A stretch of DNA of 64,000 bases, from contig NZ_JARWSK010000001.1 of the NCBI RefSeq assembly GCF_031081985.1, positions 372,001-436,000 on the forward strand, in the 5' to 3' direction. Within the stretch, counting starts at the first letter, position 1. Each line of letters begins with the position of its first letter. The translations under genes and the position numbers were made by a program. The DNA is from Komagataeibacter xylinus. Its GTDB lineage: Bacteria > Pseudomonadota > Alphaproteobacteria > Acetobacterales > Acetobacteraceae. The notes under the pieces were generated by a model that saw only the letters and a program-made list of their open reading frames with translations, searched no databases and was not told where the DNA came from. Below are positions 7,124 to 18,050 of the stretch, in pieces.

Positions 7124-9343
7124 ATGCGGATCAGGCACGATGCAGCCCACTATGTCCTCCCCGATGGTATTGATGATCTTGTGCATGGGCGCAGTTCTGA
7201 TCCGTTTGCCATTCTTGGCCGCCACAACATGGGGCGTGTCGATGTCATCCGCGTGCTGTACCATGATGCGGCGCGCGTAAGGCTGGTGGTCGAGCGCCCG
7301 CGCGCCAGCCCGATCGAGCGCCCCATGCGGCGCATGAACGAGGCGGGGCTGCATGTCGGCACCATTCCCGCAGGGGCGCGCTATCACCTGAAAATCGTCT
7401 GGGCCGACGCGGTGGAGGAAACCGCCGACCCGTATTCATTCGGCCTGCTGCTTGATGAGGCGGAGCTGCGCCTGTTTGCCGAAGGTAGCCACCGCCAGCT
7501 TGATCACCTCATGGGCGCGCAGCCCATGGTGGTTGACGGCACGCCAGGCGTGCGCTTTGCCGTGTGGGCGCCCAATGCGCGGCGGGTTTCGGTCATCGGG
7601 GATTTCAATTTCTGGGATGGCAGGCGCCACCCCATGCGCCTGCGCCACAGTGCAGGGGTGTGGGAGCTGTTCATTCCCGGCCTCGGCCCCGGCGAGCGCT
7701 ACAAATTTGAGATCATGACGCGCGAGGGCCATATCCTGCCCCACAAGGCCGATCCCTTCGCCCGGTTTGCCGAGCGCCCGCCCGCCACCGCCTCGGTCGT
7801 GGCATCGCTTGCACCTTTTGCCTGGACCGATGCGGACTGGATGGCCACGCGCGGGCGCGCTCAGGCTACCGATGCGCCGCTGGCCATATATGAACTGCAC
7901 GTCCCCTCATGGCGCAGGCCCCAGGGCGACCCGGACCGCATCATGTCGTGGCGCGAACTTGCGGGCGAACTCATTCCCTACGTGCAGGCGGCGGGCTTTA
8001 CGCATGTCGAACTCATGCCTGTCATGGAATATCCGTTTGGCGGCTCATGGGGCTACCAGCCGCTCGGGCTGTTCGCGCCCTCCGCCCGGCATGGCACGCC
8101 GGCTGATTTTGCGGCCTTCATCGATGCCTGCCACGCAGCGGGCATCGGCGTGATCCTGGACTGGGTGCCCGCCCATTTCCCCAATGACGTGCACGGGCTG
8201 GCCTGTTTCGATGGCTGTGCGCTGTACGAGCATCAGGACCCGCGCGAGGGGGTGCACCGTGACTGGAACACCCATATCTATAATTTCGGCCGCCACGAGG
8301 TGCGTGGCTTCCTCATCGCCAGCGCGCTGATGTGGCTGGAGCGCTTTCATATCGACGGGCTGCGTGTCGATGCCGTGGCCTCCATGCTGTACCGCGACTA
8401 CAGCAGGCGGGAAGGGGAGTGGATCCCCAACATCCATGGCGGGCGTGAAAACCTTGAGGCCGTTGCCTTCCTGCGCCAACTCAACGAGACCGTGCGCGAA
8501 ACCTGCCCCGATGCGATGATGATTGCCGAGGAATCCACCGCCTGGCCCGGCGTGACCCGCCCGGTGGCGCAGGGGGGGCTGGGCTTTTCCTATAAATGGA
8601 ACATGGGATGGATGCATGACAGCCTGCGCTTCTTTGCGCGTGACCCGCTGTGGCGTGGCCATCACCTCAATGAAATCCTGTTCGGGCTGCATTATGCCTT
8701 CAGCGAGCATTTCATCCTGTGCCTGTCGCATGATGAAGTGACCCACGGCAAGGGCTCGCTGCTGGCCCGCATGCCCGGTGATGGCTGGCAGCGCCATGCC
8801 AATCTGCGGGTGTTTTTCGCCTTCATGTGGGCCCATCCGGGGCGCAAGCTGGTGTTCATGGGGGCCGAACTGGCGCAGGAGGCGGAATGGTCACATGAGG
8901 GCGAGCCGCCATGGCGCAGCCTGGATGATCCGCTCAAGGCGGGCATGCTGGGTCTCATCACCGATCTCAACCGCCTCTATCGCGATCTGCCCGCCCTCCA
9001 TGCGCTTGACAGCGACCCCGCCGGTTTTGCGTGGGTGATTGGTGATGACACCGCCAACGCCGTGCTGGCCTGGCTGCGGCTGGCGCCGGGCCATGCCCCG
9101 GTGCTGGTGGTGCTCAACCTGACCCCCGTGGTGCGCCATGGCTACCGCGTGGGCGTGCCGGTGGGCGGGCCGTGGCGCGAGCGCCTCAATTCCGATGCTG
9201 AGGCCTATGGCGGCAGCGGCGTGGGCAATGGCGGTGGCGTCATGGCGCAGCCCGAACCTTCTCACGGCCAGCCCTGCTCGTGCGTGCTGACCCTGCCGCC
9301 GCTGGCAGCGCTTTACCTTCAGCCTGCGGGAGAAGGATCATGA
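7124..9343 (+). CDS. glgB: 1,4-alpha-glucan branching enzyme
   Basis: Makes the alpha-1,6 branches of glycogen. The 739-residue protein has the full family layout: an N1 domain, a CBM48 domain ([21 protein letters not shown]), a GH13 barrel and a C-terminal beta domain. Barrel motifs: [51 protein letters not shown] with the nucleophile Asp, [14 protein letters not shown] with the acid Glu, and [13 protein letters not shown]. It lies 57 bases after glgA and overlaps glgX by four bases (ATGA), indicating translational coupling. Confidence 0.97.
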   Translation: MRIRHDAAHYVLPDGIDDLVHGRSSDPFAILGRHNMGRVDVIRVLYHDAARVRLVVERPRASPIERPMRRMNEAGLHVGTIPAGARYHLKIVWADAVEETADPYSFGLLLDEAELRLFAEGSHRQLDHLMGAQPMVVDGTPGVRFAVWAPNARRVSVIGDFNFWDGRRHPMRLRHSAGVWELFIPGLGPGERYKFEIMTREGHILPHKADPFARFAERPPATASVVASLAPFAWTDADWMATRGRAQATDAPLAIYELHVPSWRRPQGDPDRIMSWRELAGELIPYVQAAGFTHVELMPVMEYPFGGSWGYQPLGLFAPSARHGTPADFAAFIDACHAAGIGVILDWVPAHFPNDVHGLACFDGCALYEHQDPREGVHRDWNTHIYNFGRHEVRGFLIASALMWLERFHIDGLRVDAVASMLYRDYSRREGEWIPNIHGGRENLEAVAFLRQLNETVRETCPDAMMIAEESTAWPGVTRPVAQGGLGFSYKWNMGWMHDSLRFFARDPLWRGHHLNEILFGLHYAFSEHFILCLSHDEVTHGKGSLLARMPGDGWQRHANLRVFFAFMWAHPGRKLVFMGAELAQEAEWSHEGEPPWRSLDDPLKAGMLGLITDLNRLYRDLPALHALDSDPAGFAWVIGDDTANAVLAWLRLAPGHAPVLVVLNLTPVVRHGYRVGVPVGGPWRERLNSDAEAYGGSGVGNGGGVMAQPEPSHGQPCSCVLTLPPLAALYLQPAGEGS

Positions 9344-11469
9344 TGCGCTTCCCGCCCGCGCTTTCGCCCGGCAGCCCCACCCGCCTCGGCGCGTGCTGGG
9401 ATGGGCTTGGCGTCAATTTCGCGGTGTTCTCGGCCAATGCGCAGCAGATCGACCTGTGCATTTTCGACCCGCGCGACCGGCGCGAGATCGCGCGCTTTCG
9501 TCTGCCCGAATATACCGATGAGATATGGCACGGCTACCTGCCCGATGCCGAGCCGGGGCTGTTATACGGCTTCCGGGCCTTCGGGCCATACGACCCCGCC
9601 AACGGCCACCGCTTCAATCCGCACAAGCTGCTGATCGACCCCTATGCCCGCAGGCTCACGGGGCCGGTTTCATGGTCGGACACGCAGTTCGGCTACCGCC
9701 TGCACTCGCCGCGCGCCGACCTGTCCTTCGACCGACGTGACAGCGCGCCCTCCATGCCCAAATGCGTGGTGGTGAACGATGCCTATGAGTGGGAGGATGA
9801 CATCCTGCCCTGCGTACCGTGGGCGGATACCGTCATCATGGAGGCGCATGTCAGGGGCCTGACCATGCAGCGCGCGATGGAGCGCAACCCCCAGCCCGGT
9901 ACGTTCCAGGCCCTTGGCGCGCCCGAAATGATCGCGCACCTGCACAGGCTGGGAGTGACCACGCTCGAACTGCTGCCCATCCAGTGCTTTGCCCCCGAGC
10001 GTTACCTGATCGAGCGCAGGCTGACCAATTACTGGGGCTACAACACGCTGGCGTTTTTCGTGCCGCATGCGGGCTATCTGGCCAGCGGCTCGGCGCATGA
10101 ACTGCGCGCGGCCATCAGACGGTTGCACAAGGCGGGCATCGAGGTGGTGATGGACGTGGTCTACAACCACACCTGCGAGGGCAGCGAACTCGGCCCCACC
10201 CTGTGCTACCGCGGGCTGGACAACGCCACCTATTACAGCCTCGTGCCCGGTGATGAGCGGCACCTCATCAACGATACCGGCTGCGGCAACACGCTCAACC
10301 TGTCGCACCCGCGCGTGTTGCAGATGGTGCTGGACTCGCTGCGCTACTGGGCGGGCGAATTCCACATTGATGGCTTCCGCTTCGACCTCGCTCCGGTGCT
10401 CGGGCGCGAGCCCTATGGCTTCGATCAGGGATCAGGCTTTTTCGATGCCATCATCCAGGACCCCTTGCTGTCCACCCGCAAGCTGATTGCCGAGCCATGG
10501 GACCCCGGTCCCGGCGGCTACCAGTTCGGCAACTTCCCGCCCGGCTTTGCCGAATGGAATGACCGCTTCCGCGATACCACGCGGCGCTTCTGGCGCGGCG
10601 ATGGCCAGCAGCAGGGCGATATCGCCGCCCGCATCGCAGGCTCGGGCGACCTGCTCGACCATAGGGGCCGCAGGCCGTGGAGTTCGGTCAACCTCATTAC
10701 CGCGCATGACGGCTTCACGCTCGAGGACGTGGTCAGCTACGCCGAGCGCCATAACGAGGCCAACGGGGAAGATGGCCAGGATGGCAGCGCCGACAACAAC
10801 AGCGCCAACTGGGGTGTGGAAGGCCCGACCGATGACCCCGCCATCCTCGACCTCCGCGCCCGCGTGCAGCGTGCCATGATGGCGACCCTCATGTTCTCGC
10901 ACGGAACCCCCATGCTGCTGGCGGGCGATGAGTTTGGCCAGACCCAGAACGGCAATAACAACACCTACTGCCAGGACAACCCCACAAGCTGGCTGGACTG
11001 GAAGCGCGCCGCCTCGCCGCAGGGCCAGTTGATGACCGCTTTTGTCGCCCGCCTTGCCACGCTGCGCCGTGCCCACCCCTCGCTGCGGGCAGCGCGCTAC
11101 ATGCATGGCCGCCACAGGCCGCTGCCTGACATGCCCGATATCGGCTGGTTCGACCATGATGGCACGCCCATGGGGGTGGAGCAGTGGAATGACGAGACAT
11201 TCCACCTGCTTGGCGTGCGCCGCGCCAGCACCGGGGCCGATGGCGCGGTCGACATCACCTACATGCTGCTCAACCCCGGCGGGAGCGACGTGAACGCGAC
11301 CCTGCCTGCACCCGGAGGGCAGTGGACCCTGCTGCTCGACACCACGCAGCCCGAGCGGGCGGAACAGGCGCTGGGTGCGGATGTGCATGACATTACCGTG
11401 CCCGCCCACGGGCTTGTGCTGCTGGCTTTCGTGCCTGGCAGCGATGATGAGGCGGAGGATGCCGCATGA
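9340..11469 (+). CDS. glgX: glycogen debranching enzyme GlgX
   Basis: Hydrolyses alpha-1,6 branches of limit dextrins. I place the start at the ATG at 9340, overlapping the glgB stop, because GGGAGAAGG lies just before it; this gives 709 residues. CBM48 ([20 protein letters not shown]) precedes a GH13 barrel with [29 protein letters not shown] (nucleophile), [20 protein letters not shown] (acid Glu) and [17 protein letters not shown]. The residues and length match GlgX/isoamylase-type enzymes. It feeds linear maltodextrins to MalQ and TreY encoded downstream; it overlaps treZ by four bases. Confidence 0.96.
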   Translation: MMRFPPALSPGSPTRLGACWDGLGVNFAVFSANAQQIDLCIFDPRDRREIARFRLPEYTDEIWHGYLPDAEPGLLYGFRAFGPYDPANGHRFNPHKLLIDPYARRLTGPVSWSDTQFGYRLHSPRADLSFDRRDSAPSMPKCVVVNDAYEWEDDILPCVPWADTVIMEAHVRGLTMQRAMERNPQPGTFQALGAPEMIAHLHRLGVTTLELLPIQCFAPERYLIERRLTNYWGYNTLAFFVPHAGYLASGSAHELRAAIRRLHKAGIEVVMDVVYNHTCEGSELGPTLCYRGLDNATYYSLVPGDERHLINDTGCGNTLNLSHPRVLQMVLDSLRYWAGEFHIDGFRFDLAPVLGREPYGFDQGSGFFDAIIQDPLLSTRKLIAEPWDPGPGGYQFGNFPPGFAEWNDRFRDTTRRFWRGDGQQQGDIAARIAGSGDLLDHRGRRPWSSVNLITAHDGFTLEDVVSYAERHNEANGEDGQDGSADNNSANWGVEGPTDDPAILDLRARVQRAMMATLMFSHGTPMLLAGDEFGQTQNGNNNTYCQDNPTSWLDWKRAASPQGQLMTAFVARLATLRRAHPSLRAARYMHGRHRPLPDMPDIGWFDHDGTPMGVEQWNDETFHLLGVRRASTGADGAVDITYMLLNPGGSDVNATLPAPGGQWTLLLDTTQPERAEQALGADVHDITVPAHGLVLLAFVPGSDDEAEDAA

Positions 11470-13247
11470 GCACCCATTTCCAGTCTGACCGCTACGTCGG
11501 GGCCACGTTGCTCGATGCCGGGCATACCCGCTTCCGGTTCTGGGCGCCCTCATGCCACACGGTCCTGCTCGAGGCGCAGGGCCACGCGCCTGTTGCCATG
11601 GCCCGCGACAGGGAGGGGTGGTTTGAATGCGTGTTCCCCTGCGGGGCGGGCACGCGCTACCGCTACCGCGTGGCCCGTGACCTTGCCGTGCCGGACCCCG
11701 CCTCATGCTACCAGCCCGACGACGTGCGCGGACCAAGCGAGGTGGTCGATCCCGCCGCCTATGACTGGCAGCACGCCGCATGGCCGGGCCGCCCATGGCA
11801 TGAGGTGGTCATATACGAGGTGCATGTGGGCCTGATGGGTGGTTATGAAGGCGTAGCCCGCGACCTGCCGCGCCTTGCCGCCCTTGGCGTGACCGCCATC
11901 GAACTCATGCCGCTGGCCGAGGTGCCGGGCGGACGCAACTGGGGCTATGACGGCGTGCTGCCTTTCGCCCCGGAATCCGCCTACGGGCCGCCCGATGCGC
12001 TCAAGGCGCTGGTTGATACGGCGCACGGGTTGGGACTCATGGTGTTTCTCGACGTGGTGTACAACCATTTCGGCCCGGACGGGAATTACCTGGCTGACTA
12101 CGCAACGCCCTTCTTCAGGTATGACACGGCAACGCCGTGGGGGGCGGCGATTGATTTCGGGCAGGAGGCGGTCAGCCAGTTCTTTATTGATAACGCGCTG
12201 TACTGGCTTATGGAATTCCGCTTTGACGGCCTGCGGCTCGATGCCGTGCAGGCCATTGTGGACCGGGACTGGCTGATGGCGTTGCCTGCCATCATCCGCA
12301 ACCATGTCGAGCGCGGGCGGCATGTGCACCTGATCGTTGAAAATGAAAACAATGATGCCGGCCTGCTGCGTGCGGGCTATCGGGCCCAGTGGAATGATGA
12401 TGCCCATAACGCCCTGCATGTGCTGCTGACCGGCGAGGACGAGGGCTATTACGGCAATTTCGCTCCCGAACCGGCGCCTGCGCTGGCGCGCGTGCTGGCC
12501 GAAGGTTTTGCCTTTCAGGGCGAGGTGCAGCCGGTCAATGGCAAGGCGAGGGGCAGCCCGAGCGCTGACCTTGCACCGGACCGCTTCATCATCTTCCTGC
12601 AAAACCATGACCAGATCGGCAACCGCGCACTAGGCGAGCGGCTGGGCGTGCTGGCCACGCCACAGGCCCTGCGCGCGGCCTACGGGCTGGTGCTCCTGTG
12701 CCCGCAGGTCCCGATGCTGTTCATGGGCGAGGAATGGGGTTCGCGCCAGCCCTTCCTGTTCTTTACCGACTACAACCCGGCGCTCGGCCGGATCGTGCGC
12801 GAAGGGCGGCGGCAGGAATTTGCCGGTTTCTCGCATTTCGCCTCGGCGGAAAAACGCGATACTATCCCCGATCCCAACGCGCCTGAAACCTATGCCGCCT
12901 CGCGCCTCGACCCCCTCGAGCGCGATAAACCGGCCCACAGGGAATGGAACGCACAGATTGCGCAGCTCCTGGCCCTGCGCCACGCCGAGATTACGCCCCG
13001 CCTGCCCGGCGCGCGTGCCATGGGGGCGCAGGTGCTGGGCAGGGGGGCGGTTTTTGCCCGGTGGCGCATGGGCGATGGGGCGGTGCTGTCCATTGCCCTC
13101 AACCTGGGCGATGCGGCAGTGCCGCTGCCAGACATGCCGCAGGGGCGCTGCCTGCATGCGGTGCTGCCGCACGGGGTGGACCTGTTCTGCGCAACCCTGC
13201 CCCCCTGTGCCATGATGGCCTGCCTGAACGAGGCCGAGGATGAATAA
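11466..13247 (+). CDS. treZ: malto-oligosyltrehalose trehalohydrolase
   Basis: Releases trehalose from maltooligosyl-trehalose, the second step of the TreY/TreZ route. The 593 residues contain an N-terminal CBM48-like domain (RFRFWAPSCHTVLLEAQG), then the GH13 barrel: VIYEVHVGLMGGYEGV, MVFLDVVYNHFGPDGNYL, FRFDGLRLDAVQAI (nucleophile Asp), LIVENENNDAG (acid Glu) and FLQNHDQIGNRALGERL. The stretch MGEEWGSRQPFLFFTDY is typical of TreZ. It starts inside the glgX stop (ATGA) and overlaps malQ by eight bases, so its dosage is tied to both neighbours. Confidence 0.96.
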   Translation: MSTHFQSDRYVGATLLDAGHTRFRFWAPSCHTVLLEAQGHAPVAMARDREGWFECVFPCGAGTRYRYRVARDLAVPDPASCYQPDDVRGPSEVVDPAAYDWQHAAWPGRPWHEVVIYEVHVGLMGGYEGVARDLPRLAALGVTAIELMPLAEVPGGRNWGYDGVLPFAPESAYGPPDALKALVDTAHGLGLMVFLDVVYNHFGPDGNYLADYATPFFRYDTATPWGAAIDFGQEAVSQFFIDNALYWLMEFRFDGLRLDAVQAIVDRDWLMALPAIIRNHVERGRHVHLIVENENNDAGLLRAGYRAQWNDDAHNALHVLLTGEDEGYYGNFAPEPAPALARVLAEGFAFQGEVQPVNGKARGSPSADLAPDRFIIFLQNHDQIGNRALGERLGVLATPQALRAAYGLVLLCPQVPMLFMGEEWGSRQPFLFFTDYNPALGRIVREGRRQEFAGFSHFASAEKRDTIPDPNAPETYAASRLDPLERDKPAHREWNAQIAQLLALRHAEITPRLPGARAMGAQVLGRGAVFARWRMGDGAVLSIALNLGDAAVPLPDMPQGRCLHAVLPHGVDLFCATLPPCAMMACLNEAEDE

Positions 13248-15315
13248 CCGCACCCTTGTCGAGCGCGCCCGCCATGCCGGGCTGAGCCTGCGTTGGCGCG
13301 ATGCCGCGGGCGAGATGCACCGCGTCTCGAACGAGAGCCTGCGCCGCCTGCTGGCCGTGCTGGAAGGTCATGCCCCGCCGCCACGCCCGCGCGGGGCGCT
13401 GCCCGCCATGGTGGTGGGCGTTGCAGGGCAGGCGACCGTGCTGCCCCTGCCACCTGCTGATGCCGGGGGCCGGTTTCGCCTCGTGCTGGAAAATGGCGCG
13501 GAAATTGAAGGCAATTTGCGCCTGATGCGTGGCCACCCTGCGCTGCCCCCCGTGGGCGTGTGCGGCTACCACCGGCTGGAAGTGGGCGACACGCCCGCAA
13601 CCTTGGCCATTGCGCCCCCGTCCTGCCCGCGCGTGAGCCGGATTTGCGCAGGCGGCAGCGTGCGGGCATGGGGCCTGGGCGCGCAGGTTTATGGCCTGCG
13701 CATGGCGGGCGATGGCGGGATTGGCCATTTTGGCGCGGTTGAAACCCTGGCCCGCACGGCTGCGGCACGCGGGGCGGATGCGCTGGCCATCAGCCCGGCC
13801 CATGCCATGTTTGCAGCCCGCCCCGGGCAGTACAGCCCGTATTCGCCTTCCTCGCGCCTGTTCCTTAATGGTTTGCTGGCTGACCCGCATGCGGTGTTCG
13901 ACGCGGCAACCGTGCAGGCCGCCGTGGTCAGGGAGGGGGCGGATTATGTCGATACGCTCAGGCAGCTTGAGGATGCGCCGCTGATTGACTGGGCGCGGGC
14001 CAGCACATGCCGCTACCGGTTGCTCAGGCGGCTGTATGATGAGCGGATCGCGGCCAGTCCGCCACAGGCCATGCGCGACTTCCGCGCGGCCGGGGGGCGG
14101 GCGCTCGAGCAGCATGCCCTGTTCGAGGCGCTGCATGCCTATTTCTCCACCCGTGGCGAACGCGGCGGCGACTGGCGGCGCTGGCCTGTGCCCATGCGCC
14201 AGCCAGACAGCCCGGAAGTGGCGCGGTTTGCGCAGGAATTCGCCCATGACGTGACATTCCATGTGTTCGTGCAATGGCTGGCGGCCACCAGCCTTGCCCG
14301 TGCCTGCGCAGGCGCGCGTTCAGCGGGCATGCGCATCGGCCTGATCAAGGACATGGCGGTGGGCGTGGACCCCACGGGCAGCGAATGCTGGGCGCGCCAG
14401 TCCGAGTTCCTGCTCGGTGCAGGCATTGGCGCGCCGCCCGATGCGCTCAGCCCGCTGGGGCAGGACTGGGGGCTGACCACGTTTTCCCCCGCCGGGCTGC
14501 GGGCCACGGGCTACCGCGCCTTTATCGACACGCTACGTGCGGGCTTCGCCCATGGCGGGGGCTTGCGCATCGACCATGTCATGGCGCTGGAACGGCTGTG
14601 GATCATACCGCAGGGCGGCGCTTCGGCTGAAGGGAGTTATCTGTCCTTTCCCGTGCGCGACCTCATGCGGCTCGTCGCCCTTGAGGCCATGCGGGCCGAT
14701 GCCATGGTGATTGGCGAGGATCTGGGCACTGTCACCACCGCGTTTCGCAAGGCGGCGGGCGCGCATGGCATCATGGGCATGAACGTGCTGTTTTTCGAGC
14801 GCACGCCGCAAGGGGTGTTCAAACCACCCGCCACATGGTCGCCCCAGGCCACCGCCATGACCACCACCCATGACCTGCCCACGGTGGCAGGCTGGTGGCA
14901 GGGAACGGACATTGCATGGCGCGAGAAACTGCATCAGCTCCCCGTGGGCCTCGACCCCAATACCGTGCGTGACGAGCGTGAAAATGACCGCACCGCCCTG
15001 TGGTCCGCCCTGATGGACGACCGGCCTGCATCCGCCGCGCGGGGCAGGGGTGGGGAGAAGCCACCGCCAGATCCCACGGGAGCGGCAAGGGTGGTGGAGG
15101 AGGCCATCGGCTTCGTGGGCCGGGCCGCATGCCCGCTTGCCCTCATGGCGGTGGAGGACATGCTCGGCCTTGCCGAACAGCCCAACCTGCCCGGCACCAC
15201 GAGCGGCCACCCCAACTGGCAGCGCCGCTACCCTGGCATGACCGCAACCCTGCTGTCAGGGCATGATACGCGCCGGCGCTTCAACCGCCTGCGCGCGGGG
15301 CGTGCCCATGAATAG
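13240..15315 (+). CDS. malQ: 4-alpha-glucanotransferase (amylomaltase)
   Basis: Moves maltosyl or longer units between alpha-glucans, extending short chains so that TreY can use them. This 691-residue GH77 protein has an N-terminal extension of about 150 residues before the catalytic domain, as in many proteobacterial MalQ. Motifs: YSPYSPSSRLFLNGLLADP, IGLIKDMAVGVDPTGSECWA, GGGLRIDHVMALERLWIIP (nucleophile Asp), MVIGEDLGTV (acid Glu) and TTHDLPTVAGWW. The start overlaps the end of treZ and the end overlaps the start of treY by eight bases. Confidence 0.95.
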   Translation: MNNRTLVERARHAGLSLRWRDAAGEMHRVSNESLRRLLAVLEGHAPPPRPRGALPAMVVGVAGQATVLPLPPADAGGRFRLVLENGAEIEGNLRLMRGHPALPPVGVCGYHRLEVGDTPATLAIAPPSCPRVSRICAGGSVRAWGLGAQVYGLRMAGDGGIGHFGAVETLARTAAARGADALAISPAHAMFAARPGQYSPYSPSSRLFLNGLLADPHAVFDAATVQAAVVREGADYVDTLRQLEDAPLIDWARASTCRYRLLRRLYDERIAASPPQAMRDFRAAGGRALEQHALFEALHAYFSTRGERGGDWRRWPVPMRQPDSPEVARFAQEFAHDVTFHVFVQWLAATSLARACAGARSAGMRIGLIKDMAVGVDPTGSECWARQSEFLLGAGIGAPPDALSPLGQDWGLTTFSPAGLRATGYRAFIDTLRAGFAHGGGLRIDHVMALERLWIIPQGGASAEGSYLSFPVRDLMRLVALEAMRADAMVIGEDLGTVTTAFRKAAGAHGIMGMNVLFFERTPQGVFKPPATWSPQATAMTTTHDLPTVAGWWQGTDIAWREKLHQLPVGLDPNTVRDERENDRTALWSALMDDRPASAARGRGGEKPPPDPTGAARVVEEAIGFVGRAACPLALMAVEDMLGLAEQPNLPGTTSGHPNWQRRYPGMTATLLSGHDTRRRFNRLRAGRAHE

Positions 15316-18049
15316 CCGTGAGCCTGCCGCCCTAGTGCGGGCCACGCTGCGGCTGCAGTTCCGCGCGGGCATGACAATCGATGACGCAACCGCCCTTGTG
15401 CCGCAATTTGCCCGCCTTGGCATAAGCCATCTTTACGCCTCGCCCCTGTTTGCCGCCCGCCCCGGCTCGACCCATGGCTATGATACCGTGGCCTATGACC
15501 ACATCGACCCGGCACTGGGCGGCGAGGCGGCCCTGATCCGCCTGGCTGACCGGCTGCATGCCCACGGCATGGGGCTGATCCTTGATATCGTGCCCAACCA
15601 CATGGCCGTTGATGCCCATAATGCGTGGTGGATGGATGTGCTGGCCTGGGGGCAGGCTTCGGCGCATGCCACATGGTTCGACATCAACTGGCATGACCCG
15701 GATCTGCGCGGGCGGGTGCTGCTGCCCTTCCTTGATCGCCCGCTGCCCGAGGCAGTGGCGGCAGGCAGCCTTGTCCTGCGCCATGACGGGGATGGGGGAC
15801 TGTTCCACATCCATCACCATGAGCACAGCTTTCCGCTCAGCCCGGCCAGCTATGCAGCCCTGCTGGCGCAGGTGGAGGCCCCCGGCGCGCTGCTTGCGGC
15901 GTTTACCACCGTGGCGCTGCGCGGCGGGCCGGGGGCGGAAGCGGATTGCGCGCTGGCGGCCCTGCGCCACTGGGCGGCAACACAGCGCGGGCAGGCGGCC
16001 ATGGCGCGTCTTGCCAGCCTGCATGATGGATGCGACCCCGCAGGCCGCCTCCGGCTGGAACGCCTGCTGGCCGCGCAGCCCTGGCGTCTGGCCTGCTGGC
16101 GTGAGGCTGCGACACGGATCAACTGGCGGCGGTTTTTTGACATTACCGGCCTTGTGGGTGTGTGCGTGGAGCGCGCGGAGGTGTTCGAGGCGGTGCATGG
16201 CTATCTGTTCTCGCTGTATCAGCGCGGACTGGTTGACGGCGTGCGGGTCGATCATATTGACGGGCTGACCGCGCCTGCCGCCTACTGCCAGCGCCTGCGC
16301 ACCCGACTTGACGCACTGGCCCGCCTGCGCCCCGAAAGCGCCCTGCCGGGGGCTGCCATTTACGTGGAAAAAATCCTTGCCACCGATGAGAGCCTGCCTG
16401 CTGCCTGGCCGGTTGAAGGCACCACGGGCTATGACTTCATGGATCAGGTCTCCGCCGTGCTGCATGATGCGCGCGCGGCCCCTGTGCTGGATCGGCTGTG
16501 GGCGGCGTGCGGGCCAGATGCGAAAGCCTGCGGCCTGATTGCGCGCGCAGCCCGCGCGCAACTGCTGGCCGGGGGCTTTGCCGCCGAATTCGGGCACCTG
16601 ACCCGCCTGCTGGCCACGGCGCTGAAGGCGCGGGGGGCGGACTGCATGCCTGCGGCAGACCTGCGGGCCGTGCTTGAGGCCGTGCTGGTCTCCTTCGCGC
16701 TCTACCGCACCTATTTTGGCGATGAGGTGATGCATGACCATGCCGAAGATGGCGCGGCCCTGCACGCGGCCAGCACCGCCGCCCGGCCACGGCTGGCAGC
16801 CCAACTGCAACCGGTGCTTGATACGGTCGTGAGCATCCTGTCAGCCCGGCCGGAGCATGCGCCTGCGGCCTGCGTGCGCCGCGCCGAGCAGGCATTCGAG
16901 CACCTGACCGCGCCGCTGGCCGCCAAATCAACGGAAGATACGGCCTTTTACTGCTACGGGCGCCTGATCTCGCGCAACGAGGTGGGGTCCGACCCGGCAC
17001 GGCTCGGCCTTGCGGTTGCGGATTTCCATGCCGGTTGCACCACCCGTGCCCGCGCGCACCCCGCCGCCATGCTCACCACCGCGACCCACGACCACAAGCG
17101 TGGCGAGGACAGCCGCGGCCGCTTGGCCGTGCTGAGCGAGATGGCGCCCGCGTGGCATGGACAGGTCAGCGCGTGGTTTGCCCAAAACGGCGCGGAAACG
17201 GCGATCGGGCCAGACCGCATTGATGAACTGATGCTGTACCAGACCATGCTCGGTGCGTGGCCACTCACCCCTTTCGCCAGCGAGGGCGTGCGTGAGGCGT
17301 GGTGCGAACGCATCGTGCAATGGCAGACCAAGGCCCTGCGCGAGGCCAAGCGCCATACGAACTGGCTCGACCCCGACATGGCGTATGAGGAAGCCTGCAC
17401 GGCCTTTGTGCGCCGTCTTGTCGCCAACCCGGCTTTCATGGCGCAGATGGAGCGGGTGGTGGCGCAGATTGCCCCGGCGGGCGCGCTCAACGGGCTGGCG
17501 CAGACCCTTCTGCGGCTGACCACGCCCGGCGTGCCGGACCTGTATCAGGGCTGTGATTTATGGGATTTCAGCCTCGTTGACCCCGATAACCGCCGCCCGG
17601 TTGATTTCGGCCTGCGCCATGCGCTGCTCGAACACGCTGGCAGTTTTGATGCCTCCGCCGCCACATGGCGCACGGGCCAGGTCAAGCTTGACCTGATCCG
17701 GCGCATCCTGTCGTTTCGGGCACGCTATCCTGACCTGTTTGCCAGGGGGTACTACCAGCCGCTGGCGGTGGAAGGGGCGGACCGCGACCATGCCATTGCC
17801 TTCCTGCGGCAGCATGACGGGTTCAGCCTGCTGGTGGTGGCCCCGCGCCTGCCACTGGGCATGGAAATACAGGCCGATACGCTGGCGCTGGGGCGTGATA
17901 TGGCGCTGCGCGTGACCCTGCCGCAGCCAGTCGGCCCATGGCACAGCCTGCTGGGTGCCTTACCGGTGCAGGCCGCCGTGCCGTTTACGCGCGGGCAGGT
18001 GCCCCTTGTCTGCCTCGTGCATGATGCGGGTGGTCGGGGCTTGCCCTGA
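15308..18049 (+). CDS. treY: malto-oligosyltrehalose synthase
   Basis: Converts the reducing-end alpha-1,4 bond of maltodextrins into an alpha,alpha-1,1 bond, giving maltooligosyl-trehalose. The ATG at 15308, inside the malQ end, is chosen over 15263; it gives 913 residues. Landmarks: SHLYASPLFAARPGSTHGYD, LILDIVPNHMAVDAHNAWW, GVRVDHIDGLTAPAAYC (nucleophile), EKILATDESLPAAWPVEGTT, ATHDHKRGEDSRGRLAVLSE and TPGVPDLYQGCDLWDFSLVD. The last gene of the operon; together with TreZ it makes trehalose, an osmoprotectant. Its stop is one base from a convergent gene, with no terminator visible between them. Confidence 0.96.
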   Translation: MNSREPAALVRATLRLQFRAGMTIDDATALVPQFARLGISHLYASPLFAARPGSTHGYDTVAYDHIDPALGGEAALIRLADRLHAHGMGLILDIVPNHMAVDAHNAWWMDVLAWGQASAHATWFDINWHDPDLRGRVLLPFLDRPLPEAVAAGSLVLRHDGDGGLFHIHHHEHSFPLSPASYAALLAQVEAPGALLAAFTTVALRGGPGAEADCALAALRHWAATQRGQAAMARLASLHDGCDPAGRLRLERLLAAQPWRLACWREAATRINWRRFFDITGLVGVCVERAEVFEAVHGYLFSLYQRGLVDGVRVDHIDGLTAPAAYCQRLRTRLDALARLRPESALPGAAIYVEKILATDESLPAAWPVEGTTGYDFMDQVSAVLHDARAAPVLDRLWAACGPDAKACGLIARAARAQLLAGGFAAEFGHLTRLLATALKARGADCMPAADLRAVLEAVLVSFALYRTYFGDEVMHDHAEDGAALHAASTAARPRLAAQLQPVLDTVVSILSARPEHAPAACVRRAEQAFEHLTAPLAAKSTEDTAFYCYGRLISRNEVGSDPARLGLAVADFHAGCTTRARAHPAAMLTTATHDHKRGEDSRGRLAVLSEMAPAWHGQVSAWFAQNGAETAIGPDRIDELMLYQTMLGAWPLTPFASEGVREAWCERIVQWQTKALREAKRHTNWLDPDMAYEEACTAFVRRLVANPAFMAQMERVVAQIAPAGALNGLAQTLLRLTTPGVPDLYQGCDLWDFSLVDPDNRRPVDFGLRHALLEHAGSFDASAATWRTGQVKLDLIRRILSFRARYPDLFARGYYQPLAVEGADRDHAIAFLRQHDGFSLLVVAPRLPLGMEIQADTLALGRDMALRVTLPQPVGPWHSLLGALPVQAAVPFTRGQVPLVCLVHDAGGRGLP

Positions 18050-18050
18050 A

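Noticed and set aside
10432-11796. 454-residue minus-strand open frame across glgX/treZ
   Set aside because: It lies antisense to two certain GH13 genes, has His/Arg/Gly-rich composition typical of frames opposite GC-rich genes, and has no family resemblance.
15332-16810. 492-residue minus-strand open frame inside treY
   Set aside because: A shadow of treY: antisense, compositionally odd and without motifs.
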